DNA of 64,000 bases from Marinobacter nauticus (GTDB lineage Bacteria > Pseudomonadota > Gammaproteobacteria > Pseudomonadales > Oleiphilaceae), in assembly GCF_003634635.1 (NCBI RefSeq), contig NZ_RBJB01000002.1, positions 310,001 through 374,000 of the forward strand, in the 5' to 3' direction. Made by a program: the position numbers and the translations under genes. Of the stretch, positions 35,263 to 45,147 are shown piece after piece (the first letter of the stretch is position 1; each line of letters begins with the position of its first letter). The notes beneath the pieces are model-generated. The model saw only the letters and a program-made list of their open reading frames with translations, was not told the DNA's origin and did no database searches.

Positions 35263-36658
35263 ACGGGCGGTTAGTGTCTTGCTCGGGTCAGCGCTGCTGG
35301 TTGGGTGCGCTGCAACCCCGAATTATGAGCCCCAACAGGAGGCGGACGAACGTTACCTCGACAGCCTCGAGTTCGGTGTTCAGAGCACAGACGCCACCAC
35401 AGCAGAGTGGTGGAAGAGCTACGAGGATGACCAACTCAATCAACTGGTCGAGGTTGCGCAGGCCGCCAACCTCGATCTGTTGGCAACCCGGCAGCGGGTC
35501 CGTCAGGCGCTCGCGGATTTGGGTGCGGACAAAAACCGCTTGCTTCCTCAGGGAGGAGTAACCGGGGAATACGAGGCGATCGATCGAAACAGTGTCCAGG
35601 AATCCTCTGCCGTCGGTCTGGCGGCCACCTGGGAAGTGGACTTGTTTGGCCGGCTTAGAGCGCTAATCGATGCCAGTGAAGCCAACCTTGAGGTTGCCCT
35701 GAACAACCAGCGAGCGGTGTTGAAAGAAGTCACCGTTGGTGTTGTCCGGTCTTATCTGGAGTGGGAAGCCGCTCGCCAGCGGGTTCAGTTGATCAAGGCG
35801 GACATTCGAGCATTGGAAGACACCCGGGAAGTCATGGCCCTGCGCGTGGAGGAAGGCATCTCGCCGAACCTGGATCTCGCCCGCGCAGACACGCTGCTGG
35901 AACAGCAGCGTGCCAAGCTTCCTGACGCGCGAGCCCAGCTTTATCGTGCCAAAGCGGTGCTGTCCGTGCTCGTCAATGAAGATCCCGAATCCCTGGTCCT
36001 GAAACCGGCCCCACGTGCACTGGCCGCTTCCATTGGGGTACCGGAGGCGGAGCGGGCCAACGAGGCCATGCAGCTGCGTGCGGATATCGGCGGTGCGCTC
36101 GCAGCACTGGCCCGGGATGTGGCGGTTGGCAACGCCCTTCGGGCAGAACTCTATCCCCAGTTTTCGGTCGAGGGATTTCTGGGCTTGACCAACGTGGCGG
36201 AAGTGTCCGATGGCTTTGAGGGTACCGGCAGCATCGCTCCTCGCATCTCCTGGTCTCTGTTGAGTTATCCGGTGATACTGCAACGGGTCGAAAGCCAGAA
36301 TGCAGTCTCGGAAGAAAGTTACATCCGTTATCGCCAAACCATCATTGATGCGGTCGCCAGTGCGCGGGTTGCGATCTTTGCTTACGGGCGGGCCTTGGAG
36401 GCTGATCAGGCAACGGGCAGGGCGTTTGAGGCAGCCAACGAATCGTTCACCATCGCCAGAACTATGCATCGTGAGGGTGCCATCGGCTATCTGGATTTAC
36501 TGGACGCCAACCGAACCTTCATTTCCGCTCAGCAGGACCGGCTTTCCGCCAGATTGTCCTATGCGGCGGCCCAGCTTGGGGTGATTGAGGAATTCAGTGG
36601 GGTTTGGTCGTCGGAGGCGCACCGGCGAATGCTGAAGGCAACGGGTGGCGAGTCTTGA
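35255..36658 (+). CDS. Outer-membrane efflux channel (NodT/OprM family)
   Basis: This 467-residue outer-membrane factor has a lipoprotein signal (VGC lipobox) and the family motifs TAEWWKSYEDDQLNQLV, AATWEVDLFGRLRALIDASEA and a second coiled-coil repeat (SYIRYRQTIIDAVASARVAIFAYGR, in parts). Its ATG overlaps the pump stop (ATGCTTAA), so translation is coupled. It completes the tripartite pump as OprN does in MexEF-OprN. A terminator follows about 95 bp later. Confidence 0.82.
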   Translation: MLKRAVSVLLGSALLVGCAATPNYEPQQEADERYLDSLEFGVQSTDATTAEWWKSYEDDQLNQLVEVAQAANLDLLATRQRVRQALADLGADKNRLLPQGGVTGEYEAIDRNSVQESSAVGLAATWEVDLFGRLRALIDASEANLEVALNNQRAVLKEVTVGVVRSYLEWEAARQRVQLIKADIRALEDTREVMALRVEEGISPNLDLARADTLLEQQRAKLPDARAQLYRAKAVLSVLVNEDPESLVLKPAPRALAASIGVPEAERANEAMQLRADIGGALAALARDVAVGNALRAELYPQFSVEGFLGLTNVAEVSDGFEGTGSIAPRISWSLLSYPVILQRVESQNAVSEESYIRYRQTIIDAVASARVAIFAYGRALEADQATGRAFEAANESFTIARTMHREGAIGYLDLLDANRTFISAQQDRLSARLSYAAAQLGVIEEFSGVWSSEAHRRMLKATGGES

Positions 36659-36752
36659 GGAAGAGGGTATGGTTTAGCTGAAAAAGGGGAAGTTCCGGGC
36701 TTTAGCGGCAAGAAAGGAAATGGCGCTTTCAAAGGTCATGTTTTCTCCGCAA

Positions 36753-36781
36753 CGAAAAAGGGGGCTAAAAGCCCCCTTTCG
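36753..36781. terminator. Bidirectional intrinsic terminator
   Basis: AAAGGGGGCT and AGCCCCCTTT form a perfect stem around AAA, with A-rich and T-rich flanks on both sides. It lies between the convergent efflux operon and the old yellow enzyme gene and can serve both. Confidence 0.85.
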
Positions 36782-36802
36782 ATACTATGCTCCGACTCAA
36801 TA

Positions 36803-37885
36803 CTATGCTTCGGCTAATTCTTCGAGGTAAGGGTAGTCAATATACCCCTCCGCTCCCTGGGTGTAAAAAGTCGAGGGATCTGCTTCATTAAGCTCGGCCC
36901 CAAGCTTCAGGCGCTCCGGAAGGTCCGGGTTGGCAATGAAGGGCACACCAAAGGCGACAGCGTCGGCCAATCCGGATTCGATGGCCTGTTCTGCTTCTTC
37001 ACCGGTGTAGCTCATGTTGAGGATCAACTTGCCCTTGAAGTGCTCGCGGACCGGGGTAATCACGTCTGCTTGCTGCTCCCCAAAAAAGTCGCTGCGCATT
37101 AAATGAACAAAGGCCAGGCCGTAGTCGTTCAGACGCTTGGCGAGCCAGGTGACCAGGCCGACCGGATCACTGTCCTTCATGCTCTGGAAACTGTTGAGCG
37201 GGCTCAGTCGAACACCGACGTTCTCGGAACCGAACACTCCGGATACGGCTTCAATCACCTCCAGCAGCAGTCGGGCGCGATTTTCGATCGGGCCACCGTA
37301 AGGGCCTTCTCGATGGTTGGAACCATCACGGAGGAACTGGTCCAGCAGGTAGCCGTTGGCGCCATGAACCTCAACACCGTCAAAGCCGGCGCGCTTGGCA
37401 TTCTCGGCGGCGGTGCGGAAACCGTCGATGATGGCCGGGATTTCGTTGTCAGCCAGTGCGCGGGGAACCGTGTAGGACTTCTTGCCTTCCGGTGTGTGCA
37501 CTTCATCGCTGGTGATGGCAATGGCGCTGGGCGCTACCGGATCCTTCCCGTTGTTTAACACCGGGTGACAGGCGCGGCCGCCGTGCCAGATCTGCAGATA
37601 AATCTTGCCACCTTTAGCGTGTACCGCATCACTGACTTTCTTCCAGCCTTCAACTTGCGCCTCGGAATAGATGCCAGGCTCGCGCCAGAAGGCTGAATTG
37701 CCTTCGATGGCCATGGTGGCCTCGGCGATGATCAGGCCGGCAGACGCACGCTGAGCGTAATACTCAACCATCATGTCCGTGGGAACGTGATCAGCGTCGG
37801 CACGGACGCGGGTGAGGGGGGCCATGAAGACCCGATTGGCCAATTCACTGGCGCCCATTTTCAGGGGAGTAGAAAGTGTGTTCAT
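36803..37885 (-). CDS. Old yellow enzyme family alkene reductase (NemA-like)
   Basis: This 360-residue FMN-dependent ene-reductase has the family blocks NRVFMAPLTRVRAD, YYAQRASAGLIIAE, IYLQIWHGGRACHP with substrate-binding H (WHGGR), and FDGVEVHGANGYLLDQFLRD with the second His/Asn pair and Y. It reduces activated C=C bonds of enones and nitro compounds with NAD(P)H. The ATG giving MNTLSTP follows GAGGATGCT. It fits the electrophile-detoxifying theme of the region. Confidence 0.88.
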   Translation of the reverse strand: MNTLSTPLKMGASELANRVFMAPLTRVRADADHVPTDMMVEYYAQRASAGLIIAEATMAIEGNSAFWREPGIYSEAQVEGWKKVSDAVHAKGGKIYLQIWHGGRACHPVLNNGKDPVAPSAIAITSDEVHTPEGKKSYTVPRALADNEIPAIIDGFRTAAENAKRAGFDGVEVHGANGYLLDQFLRDGSNHREGPYGGPIENRARLLLEVIEAVSGVFGSENVGVRLSPLNSFQSMKDSDPVGLVTWLAKRLNDYGLAFVHLMRSDFFGEQQADVITPVREHFKGKLILNMSYTGEEAEQAIESGLADAVAFGVPFIANPDLPERLKLGAELNEADPSTFYTQGAEGYIDYPYLEELAEA

Positions 37886-38233
37886 AGCATCCTCGGGAAA
37901 TATTGTGCAAAACCATAAACTATCCGCCCGTGGGCCGGGCGGACTAATTCGGATGAGATATATCAATCATCATCCTGGCTGATGCGACAGGCTGGAATCC
38001 GCCTTCGCAAGTTTCCCTTGGGGACAGGTTCGATGATGACGTAGCCATCGCGCATCATCGTCTCGAAATCCTGCTCGATCTGCCTCTATTGCGTTCGGGA
38101 CCTGGCTAGAGCCTGTGATGGGTTTTCGTGGTCGGCTGGTTGCAAAGAGCCTGCAGACCAACCTGATTTTTGCCTGAACCCCGCGCACTTCAGTAGGGCA
38201 CCTACTTCGGTATACGCCTATATTTTCGGTTTG
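37886..38233. other. Intergenic region with no supported gene
   Basis: About 350 bp between the old yellow enzyme and a TetR gene. A 40-codon minus-strand reading (containing ETMMRDGYVIIEP) ending at the TGA near 37971 resembles part of a coding sequence but has an upstream stop and no start context; it may be a remnant. No RNA gene or terminator was seen. Confidence 0.35.
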
Positions 38234-38259
38234 AAAATAAGTGAACGTTCATTTATTTT
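38234..38259. promoter_or_regulatory. TetR-type operator palindrome
   Basis: A 26-bp palindrome with a single mismatched pair is centred on TGAACGTTCA (38242-38251), flanked by AT-rich arms AAAATAA and TTATTTT. TGAACGTTCA cores are typical of TetR operators in front of RND pumps. It lies 32 bp before the TetR ATG, so autorepression and control of the downstream pump are likely. Confidence 0.65.
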
Positions 38260-38291
38260 AGGCCGACCAATTTGAAGCGTTGAGCAGACAA

Positions 38292-38876
38292 ATGCGGCAA
38301 AGAGACGACTCGAAACGAATAGCCTTCCTGGAAGCTACCGTGAGGGAAGTAGCAGATCACGGTTTTTCAGCAACCTCGGTTGGCAAGATAGCCAAGGCTG
38401 CGGGTTTGTCACCAGCCACGCTGTACATCTATTACGAAGATAAAGAACAGCTTTTATTGGCGACATTTTATTACGTCAGCGATCAGGTCATTGATGCGGC
38501 GCTGGACAGTTTTTCTCGCGGGAAAGATCTGCGTGAAGGACTGCGACGCCAGTGGCACACACTGTTCCGGATCGGCCTTGAGCGTCCGGAACTATTCCGC
38601 TACCACGAGACGTTCACGCATTCTGCTTGGATGACTCCCGAGATCCAGGCACGAAACGAAAGCCGAGCCGCAAATCTTTTGAATGCAGTTGATCAGGGAA
38701 AGCAATCCGGGCTGATCAAACCGGTACCTTTTCCACTTCTCGAAACGTTTATGTTCCGCCCGATTTACCACCTCGTTCAACGATGCCTGCAAGGGTCGTT
38801 CGAAGGTACCGATGAGCATATCGAATTAGCGTTTAATATGGCTTGGGATGCGGTTGCCGATCGTCGGAATACCTAA
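38292..38876 (+). CDS. TetR family regulator of the downstream RND pump
   Basis: This 194-residue repressor has the TetR helix-turn-helix (SVGKIAKAAGLSPATLYIYYEDKEQLL) and an AcrR-like ligand domain. The ATG giving MRQRDDS is used rather than an upstream TTG. It is 23 bp from the adaptor gene of an RND pump on the same strand, and a strong palindrome lies just upstream. It probably represses the pump operon until a substrate binds. Confidence 0.85.
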   Translation: MRQRDDSKRIAFLEATVREVADHGFSATSVGKIAKAAGLSPATLYIYYEDKEQLLLATFYYVSDQVIDAALDSFSRGKDLREGLRRQWHTLFRIGLERPELFRYHETFTHSAWMTPEIQARNESRAANLLNAVDQGKQSGLIKPVPFPLLETFMFRPIYHLVQRCLQGSFEGTDEHIELAFNMAWDAVADRRNT

Positions 38877-38899
38877 TTTTTTCTGGAGAGTGACGCGTT

Positions 38900-40054
38900 A
38901 TGAAATTCAAGATGGTCAGTACCGCCATGCCCTTGAGAGGCCTACAAGCGCTTGCAATGCTTTCGAGCCTCCTGGTGATGGGATGTTCGGCGGAGGCGCC
39001 CCCTCTGACACAGCAAACTGTCTACCCGGTAAAGCTCATGACGCTGGAGCAGGCGCAGTCAGGCACGCTCAATCAGTATCCGGGCAGAGTCTCGGCGTCT
39101 GACCATTCAGAACTCTCTTTCAGAGTGGGAGGAGAGCTGACGGAGCTGGCCGTTAAAGCAGGCGACACTGTGGAAAAAGGGGAGGTCGTTGCCCGCCTGG
39201 ACGATCGGGACGCAAGAACCCGCCTGGAAAACGCCCGGTCAAATTTCAATCTGGCACAGGCCACCTTCGAGCGAATGCGAATATCGTTGGAGCGCCAGGC
39301 CATCAGTCAGGCCCGTTTCGATGAGGCCGAGGCCGAGTACCTCTCTGCCAGAGCGCAACTGGCCAGCGCGGAGGACCAACTTTCCTATACCGTTCTCAAA
39401 GCGCCATTTGATGGCGTCATTTCACGGGTGCCGGTGGATGTCTTTCAGGTTGTATCAGCGCAGCAGGCCATTGCCGAACTGCAACGGCCCGGCTCTATCG
39501 ACGTCTCGTTCCAGATGCCTGAACAACAGGTCCGCCGCCTTCAGCCACAGAGATCCAGGAACGTTCGCGCCAATGGCAACACTATCGCGTGGGTACAGTT
39601 TCCCGAGCTTCCCGATAAACGCTACGCCGCGAGCTACAAAGAGCATGACAGCAATGCCTCTCAGGGGTCGCTCAGTTATGAGGTTACCGTAACGCTCCCT
39701 GAACCCGAGGACATCACAGTGCTTTCGGGGATGAGCGCGACCGTTCTGCTTGATTACGGCACATTGGCTGGAGAGAGCGCCCCGTCGTGGCTGATACCAA
39801 CCGCGGCGCTTGTAACACCTGACGCAGAACCCGGCACTAGCGTGGTTTGGCGATACGTGGCTGCTGCCGATGGTGAGAATGGCGATAACACGGGCAGCGT
39901 CGAGCCGGTGGATGTCGAGCCGGGTAAGAAAATGAACGATGGCGTGCTTGTTCGGGGAGAGCTCAGCCCGGGCGACAGAATCGTGGTTGCCGGCGCTCAC
40001 CGGATGAACAGGGATCGTTCGGTCCGTCCCTGGGAAAAAGAGGGCGGGCTCTGA
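38900..40054 (+). CDS. RND efflux periplasmic adaptor
   Basis: This 384-residue membrane-fusion lipoprotein has a VMGC lipobox near residue 29, the two lipoyl half-motifs (ELSFRVGGELTELAVKAGD and KAPFDGVISRVPVDVFQ) and an intervening alpha-hairpin. The barrel-proximal C-terminal region contains GMSATVLLDYG. It is of the AcrA/TriA type. GGAGAG precedes the ATG. The pump gene follows after one base. Confidence 0.82.
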   Translation: MKFKMVSTAMPLRGLQALAMLSSLLVMGCSAEAPPLTQQTVYPVKLMTLEQAQSGTLNQYPGRVSASDHSELSFRVGGELTELAVKAGDTVEKGEVVARLDDRDARTRLENARSNFNLAQATFERMRISLERQAISQARFDEAEAEYLSARAQLASAEDQLSYTVLKAPFDGVISRVPVDVFQVVSAQQAIAELQRPGSIDVSFQMPEQQVRRLQPQRSRNVRANGNTIAWVQFPELPDKRYAASYKEHDSNASQGSLSYEVTVTLPEPEDITVLSGMSATVLLDYGTLAGESAPSWLIPTAALVTPDAEPGTSVVWRYVAAADGENGDNTGSVEPVDVEPGKKMNDGVLVRGELSPGDRIVVAGAHRMNRDRSVRPWEKEGGL

Positions 40055-40055
40055 G

Positions 40056-43000
40056 ATGGTCGATTATTTTCTTGATCGGAAGTCCATCAGCTGGATGGTC
40101 ACGCTGTTGCTTGGGGTTGGGGGCATGTTCGCGTTTCTGGGTCTCGGCCAGCTTGAATTCCCGGAGTTCACGTTACGTTCCGCCTTGGTGACCACCCAAT
40201 ATCCCGGAGCAACGCCTCTTGAAGTCGAGGAGGAGGTTACGCTGCCTCTGGAAAAAGCGATCCAGCAGATGCCGGGCATCGATGACATTACTTCGGTGAA
40301 CTCGGACGGCTTGTCGCAGATTACTGTCCAGCTCAAGAAGACGGTCAGAGAAGGGGAGTTAGACCAGTATTGGGATATCCTCCGGCGAAAGATTAATGAT
40401 GCCCAGCCTGGTCTGCCACCAGGCGTGAACACGTCCATCGTGAACGATGACTTTGGCGATGTCTTCGGCCTGCTGCTCACGTTGCGTGGCGACGGCTACT
40501 CGCTGAAAGATCTTGGTGACCATGCGGATCTCATTCAGAGAGAACTGCGATTACTGGAGGGCGTCGCAAAAGTCAGTATCGGCGGCCGTGTCGACGAGCA
40601 GATGATCGTGTCCCTGGACCGTGACCGTATGCGTGCTCTTGGCATATCGCCAGAATACCTGGCGAGCCTTCTGAATGCGCAGAATACGGTAGGCAACGCG
40701 GGCCACCTGCGCAGTGAGGGACTGTCGTTATCCGTTCAGCCAACCGGTCAGCTTGATTCCGTTCAGGCACTTGAGCAACTGGCAGTTGGAAGCGCTGATT
40801 CGGGTATTATCCGGCTCAGCGATCTGGCCGAAGTTCGCAGGGTGACCAATGACTCACCCGCCTTGCTTTACCATTCTGACGGATTGCCTGCTTTGACCAT
40901 CGGCGTGTCATTTGCAGAGGGCACCAACGTTGTTGATGTAGGTGAGCGTCTCAATGAGGCTTTGAAACGCCTGGAAAAACAGCAACCCATCGGTATGACA
41001 CTGAACACAGTGTATAACCAGCCTGAAGTAGTCGAGGAGGCAGTATCTGCTTTTCTCATGAACCTTGCCCAGGCGGTGGGCATTGTCATTATTGTGCTTT
41101 TGCTGTTCATGGGGCTGCGAAGTGGCCTGCTCATGGGGCTGATCCTGCTGATTACCATCATGGGTACATTCGTGCTTATGGCAATACACGGTATTCAGCT
41201 CCAGAAGATTTCATTGGGTGCGCTGATCATTGCGCTGGGGATGCTGGTCGATAATGCCATCGTCGTCACCGAGGGCATGATGATTGGCCTTTCCAAGGGC
41301 AAGTCCAAAAGGCAGACAGCCAAAGAAGTGGTCTCGCAGAATCGGTACCCGCTGCTCGGCGCTACCGTGATTGCCATTACGGCCTTTGCTCCTATCGGCC
41401 TATCGCCAGACACCACCGGTGAATTCATTGGCTCCCTGTTCTGGGTTCTGTGCTACTCGCTTTTCCTGAGCTGGCTGACAGCACTCACTCTGACCCCGTT
41501 TTTCTTTGATATGTTCTATCCCGACAAGCTCGAGAGTGTCGGGCAGTCATCCGATAACGACCCCTATAAGGGAATTGTCTTCGTCGTCTTCCGCCGCCTG
41601 CTGACCTACGCAATTCATTATCGCTTCGTGACATTAACACTTGCCATCGCGCTTCTGGCTGGGGTTCTATCGTTCTCGGGACAGGTGAAGAATGCTTTCT
41701 TCCCGAATGCCACAACGCCACTCTTTTTTGTTGATTTGTGGTTGCCCGAAGGGACCGACATCTTGCAAACCGAAGAGACCGTGAAGCGGCTGGAATCGCG
41801 CATGAATGCAATGGACCAGGTTGTCCAGGTGACCAGTGTCACCGGCGGCGGAGCCCAGCGTTTTACGTTGACGTATTCACCGGAGCAGCGATACGCCAGT
41901 TTTGGCCAATTGATCGTAGAGACCCGGGACAAGGCGTCGAGAGAGGCGCGTATGGAGGAAGTCATTCAGCAACTGCGTACAGACTTCCCGAACGTTCATT
42001 ACAAAGTGCAGGCTTTGCAGGTGGGGCCCTCAGCCAAAGCCAGTCTCGAAGCTCGTATCTTTGGAGAAGATCCCGAAGAACTCCGGAAAATCGGTGCGCG
42101 CGTGCAGGCAATTTTTGAAAATGAACCTCTGGCCGACAGCGTGCGCTTGTCCTGGGGTAATCGGGAAGCCGTGATCGTACCGGAGTTCCTCGAAGAACAG
42201 GCCCGGCGCCTTGGCGTATCTCGCGAATCACTGCACCAGGCGTTGTTGCTGAATAATCAGGGGCAGCAGGTTGGAGTGTACCGTGAGGGGAGCGACCTCA
42301 TTCCGATCATTATGCGGTCAAGAGAGGAGCAGCGTTTTGATATCGAAAACCTTACCTCGATCAATGTCTGGAGTGAAGAGCAGGGCCGCTATGTCAGCGC
42401 AGGCAACGTCATCAATGCCATCAATACGGAACTGCGGGACCCGCTGATAAAGCGCAGAAACAGGGAGCGGATGTTGGCGGTTTATGCCGAACCCATGCCT
42501 TTATCGGGGGAGACAGCGGCGAGTGTGCTGGAGAGGATCCGCCCGCAGGTCGACGCGCTGGAGCTTCCCTACGGCTATTCGATTGAGTGGGGTGGAGAGT
42601 ACGAGACCTCAACCGAGGCGCAGACTTCGCTTTTCTCCTCGCTGCCTCTTGGACTGCTCGGCATGTTCATTATCTCGATGCTGTTGTTCGGCAGCTTCCG
42701 ACAGGCTCTCTCGATCTGGATAATTGTTCCTCTCATGATGATTGGAATCATTGGTGGACTGGTATTGCTCGGCGCACCCTTTACGTTCATGGCACTGCTC
42801 GGGACTCTGAGTCTGATCGGTATGGTACTGAAGAATGCCATTGTGCTGGTTGAGGAGATCAAGATTCAGGTAGAACAGCAGGATGATGCATTCACCGCGG
42901 TGGTTGAGGCCGCGGTAAGCCGGGTACGACCTGTGCTAATGGCGGCCGTAACCACCATGTTGGGAATGATTCCTCTGTTCAGCGATGCCTTCTTCGCGAG

Positions 43001-43106
43001 CATGGCGGTGGTTATCGTGTTCGGTTTGGGTGTTGCAACGATATTGACGTTAGTGGTGCTACCAGTGGTGTACTGCACGCTGATGAGAATTTCGTACCAC
43101 GGATAG
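40056..43106 (+). CDS. RND efflux transporter (TriC-like)
   Basis: This 1016-residue pump has 12 membrane helices, an N-terminus DRKSISWMVTLLLGVGG, the PN1 region QYPGATPLEVEEEVTLPLEK and the proton-relay helix LGMLVDNAIVVTEGM. It belongs to a different branch of RND pumps from the MexF-like gene, nearer to TriC. No outer-membrane channel gene follows, so it would share a TolC-like channel encoded elsewhere. Expression is probably governed by the TetR gene at the head of the operon. Substrates unknown. Confidence 0.85.
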   Translation: MVDYFLDRKSISWMVTLLLGVGGMFAFLGLGQLEFPEFTLRSALVTTQYPGATPLEVEEEVTLPLEKAIQQMPGIDDITSVNSDGLSQITVQLKKTVREGELDQYWDILRRKINDAQPGLPPGVNTSIVNDDFGDVFGLLLTLRGDGYSLKDLGDHADLIQRELRLLEGVAKVSIGGRVDEQMIVSLDRDRMRALGISPEYLASLLNAQNTVGNAGHLRSEGLSLSVQPTGQLDSVQALEQLAVGSADSGIIRLSDLAEVRRVTNDSPALLYHSDGLPALTIGVSFAEGTNVVDVGERLNEALKRLEKQQPIGMTLNTVYNQPEVVEEAVSAFLMNLAQAVGIVIIVLLLFMGLRSGLLMGLILLITIMGTFVLMAIHGIQLQKISLGALIIALGMLVDNAIVVTEGMMIGLSKGKSKRQTAKEVVSQNRYPLLGATVIAITAFAPIGLSPDTTGEFIGSLFWVLCYSLFLSWLTALTLTPFFFDMFYPDKLESVGQSSDNDPYKGIVFVVFRRLLTYAIHYRFVTLTLAIALLAGVLSFSGQVKNAFFPNATTPLFFVDLWLPEGTDILQTEETVKRLESRMNAMDQVVQVTSVTGGGAQRFTLTYSPEQRYASFGQLIVETRDKASREARMEEVIQQLRTDFPNVHYKVQALQVGPSAKASLEARIFGEDPEELRKIGARVQAIFENEPLADSVRLSWGNREAVIVPEFLEEQARRLGVSRESLHQALLLNNQGQQVGVYREGSDLIPIIMRSREEQRFDIENLTSINVWSEEQGRYVSAGNVINAINTELRDPLIKRRNRERMLAVYAEPMPLSGETAASVLERIRPQVDALELPYGYSIEWGGEYETSTEAQTSLFSSLPLGLLGMFIISMLLFGSFRQALSIWIIVPLMMIGIIGGLVLLGAPFTFMALLGTLSLIGMVLKNAIVLVEEIKIQVEQQDDAFTAVVEAAVSRVRPVLMAAVTTMLGMIPLFSDAFFASMAVVIVFGLGVATILTLVVLPVVYCTLMRISYHG

Positions 43107-43115
43107 CCAGCTCAC

Positions 43116-43976
43116 TCAGTATGTTGACGCCAGGCCCTCTAGAGTCTGCGGCCAACAGGCTTTACAGCGGCTACGCAACAAGTCGCTGTGGCCAATGTCT
43201 TTCAGGCCAAAACTGCCTGGTTCCAAGAAATGTTTTTTTATCTGGGCGTTGGGCAGCAGGCGCAGAAAGTCTTCCACGTTTGCAGGCACGGCAATGTGGT
43301 CATCTGTTGCGGTTAGCGACAGCACGGGGGCTTTTATATCCGCATAGTGATGCTGCCTTATTTCCTCTCCAAAACTGTTTTCTACGTACCCTGGCGAACG
43401 GCACCACTGTCGCCATTGCCTGGCGACACCGGCGGGAAGATCCTCACCGAAACCGATAATTTTGGTCGGCCAGTATCCTTTGACTGCAACGGAGAGCGGT
43501 TGCCAACCGTGGAACAGTAGTTTGGCGGCCAGCTTTGTTTTCAGTTTCAGGTTATCGAAATGGCCTGACGATGCTGCAATCAGAACGTAGCTGTCTATTT
43601 GAGCGAAGTTGGGCATTAAACCGATCAACTGCGCACCGGCGCTATGGCCAACAAGGCTTACCGGCAGACCTGGTGCGAGGGCGATGAGTTCCTCCAGCGC
43701 GGCCGGCAGGTCCAGCGAACCCCAGTCGACCAGGTCGCCAGAGATCTCAGCTAGAGGGATACCGTTGCGAGAATCCCCAATGCCTCTGTTGGAAAACGTC
43801 AGCACGGCGAAGCCTTGCTCGCTCAGCCAGGTCGCAAAACTGAAATAGACTTGATGTCGAAACCCGGTGGCGGGGGCGATGAGAACGGCACCGCGAGGAA
43901 CGTCTGTTGCTGGTCTGAAAAAATGCCCGGTGAGCCGATAGCCGTCGTCACAGGTTATTATGGTTTTTTCCATCAT
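43116..43976 (-). CDS. Alpha/beta hydrolase (serine aminopeptidase S33-like)
   Basis: This 286-residue hydrolase resembles COG4757 proteins: FRHQVYFSFATWLSEQGFAV, the nucleophile elbow GHSAG, an acid in LTATDDHIAVP and a final H in LKDIGHSDLL. No signal peptide, so cytoplasmic. Start is one of two adjacent ATG codons. It faces away from a TetR gene about 155 bp away, which may regulate it. Substrate unknown. Confidence 0.78.
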   Translation of the reverse strand: MMEKTIITCDDGYRLTGHFFRPATDVPRGAVLIAPATGFRHQVYFSFATWLSEQGFAVLTFSNRGIGDSRNGIPLAEISGDLVDWGSLDLPAALEELIALAPGLPVSLVGHSAGAQLIGLMPNFAQIDSYVLIAASSGHFDNLKLKTKLAAKLLFHGWQPLSVAVKGYWPTKIIGFGEDLPAGVARQWRQWCRSPGYVENSFGEEIRQHHYADIKAPVLSLTATDDHIAVPANVEDFLRLLPNAQIKKHFLEPGSFGLKDIGHSDLLRSRCKACWPQTLEGLASTY

Positions 43977-44130
43977 TTACCCAATTAGTAAGCCGCTGTT
44001 GCCAAAAAAATTCGGCAGTAGTGAAATAAAAGAACAATATTCGGTAAAAGAAGATTATTCTGTTTTTGCCGAAGCTGTCAAACGGTAGAATGAAGGTCAC
44101 GGCTAGTTCAAACAGGCTAATATCGATTTG

Positions 44131-44745
44131 ATGAACCAATTCCATATTTTAGAAAACAGGTTTCCGGGCCGCAGGGCTGCGCTGAAAAGGGACATCCTGG
44201 AACAGGCGCTCTATTGTTTTATTGAGCTTGGGGTGGAGGCCACCACGATCGATGCCATCAAAGCCCGCTGCGAAACGAGTGTAGGGGCGATTTATCACCA
44301 CTTTGGCAACAAGGAGGGTATTTTAAGCGCACTCTTTTTTGCAGCTCAGGATGATCAGCGACAACATCTGGACCAGGAGTTAGCCAACACCAACAGCCTT
44401 CGCGAGGCTGTGTATTCAGTTATCTGTAGTTATCTCGACTGGGTTGTCGCCAACCCCGAATGGGCAAGGTTCCTGTATCAGGCGCGATCAGCAGTCGCCA
44501 AAGGGCCATTTCAGGAGGAGCTGAAAGATAGGAATGCGAAAGGCTTCCGGGAACTCAAAGCAAAGTTGCTTGGCTTCGGTAACGAAAGTAACAGCATTGT
44601 TCAGCCGTTCGAGATCGTAATCTCTCTGATCGTCGGCCCGTCGGAAAATTACTGCAAAGCCTGGCTGGCTGGCCGGGTACAGACTTCGCCTCGGGATTAT
44701 CGGGAAGAATTCGCGGAATCCGCATGGCGATCGCTTCAGAGGTGA
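44131..44745 (+). CDS. TetR family transcriptional regulator
   Basis: This 204-residue repressor has the TetR helix-turn-helix (TIDAIKARCETSVGAIYHHFGNKEGIL). An ATG is used in preference to a TTG one codon upstream. It diverges from the alpha/beta hydrolase gene, which is the likely target. It is the last chromosomal gene before the left end of the transposon, whose outer repeat begins 57 bp after its stop. Confidence 0.83.
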   Translation: MNQFHILENRFPGRRAALKRDILEQALYCFIELGVEATTIDAIKARCETSVGAIYHHFGNKEGILSALFFAAQDDQRQHLDQELANTNSLREAVYSVICSYLDWVVANPEWARFLYQARSAVAKGPFQEELKDRNAKGFRELKAKLLGFGNESNSIVQPFEIVISLIVGPSENYCKAWLAGRVQTSPRDYREEFAESAWRSLQR

Positions 44746-44801
44746 TCCAGCTGAAAATATTTGCCTCGCGTTGTTCCTGGATCATATTCCGCCACAATGG
44801 G

Positions 44802-45025
44802 TGGACGACCACACAAAGTACTAAACTTCCTCCACGGTAATTCAGTGACTTACCCTCCAAAATCCACACAAAGTGCTAAACAGACTTAAAGCTGGTTCGA
44901 GAATAGCGCGCTCCTTCCGGGTTCCACACAAAATGCTAAATTTGGCGTCCGGCTCGGAGTACCGAATAATCTCACTGGAACGGAAAGATTGGAGGCAAGC
45001 AACAAGCCTTGTTGGCAGGGGACGC
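44802..45025 (+). repeat. Transposon left end, copy A (outer)
   Basis: Three TnsB-site-like repeats, CCACACAAAGTACTAAA (44809), CCACACAAAGTGCTAAA (44864) and CCACACAAAATGCTAAA (44924), lie in the same orientation. Copy A is the better preserved of two copies and matches the right-end consensus. Similarity to copy B extends over about 224 bp, through GCAAGCAACAAGCCTTGTT. Confidence 0.8.
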
Positions 45026-45147
45026 TCTTAAACAAAAGCGAACATTCGAGTAAGTGCTTTGCTACAGAGCCGCCAAGCTAATTACCTCCGGAACCGACAG
45101 GGATGATCAAAGGGGAGCTTGAAGGCCCACCAAGCCGAATACAGGCC

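Noticed and set aside
35663..36469. 268-codon minus-strand frame
   Set aside because: Antisense to the efflux channel gene, whose reading is clear and well supported.
37970..38188. 72-codon minus-strand frame after the old yellow enzyme
   Set aside because: No start context, low-complexity basic product and no similarity; another frame in the same stretch looks at least as protein-like.
44809..44940. Possible CRISPR array from three spaced 17-bp repeats
   Set aside because: Only three imperfect repeats with unequal spacing, same pattern at the other transposon end, and no cas genes; they are transposase sites.
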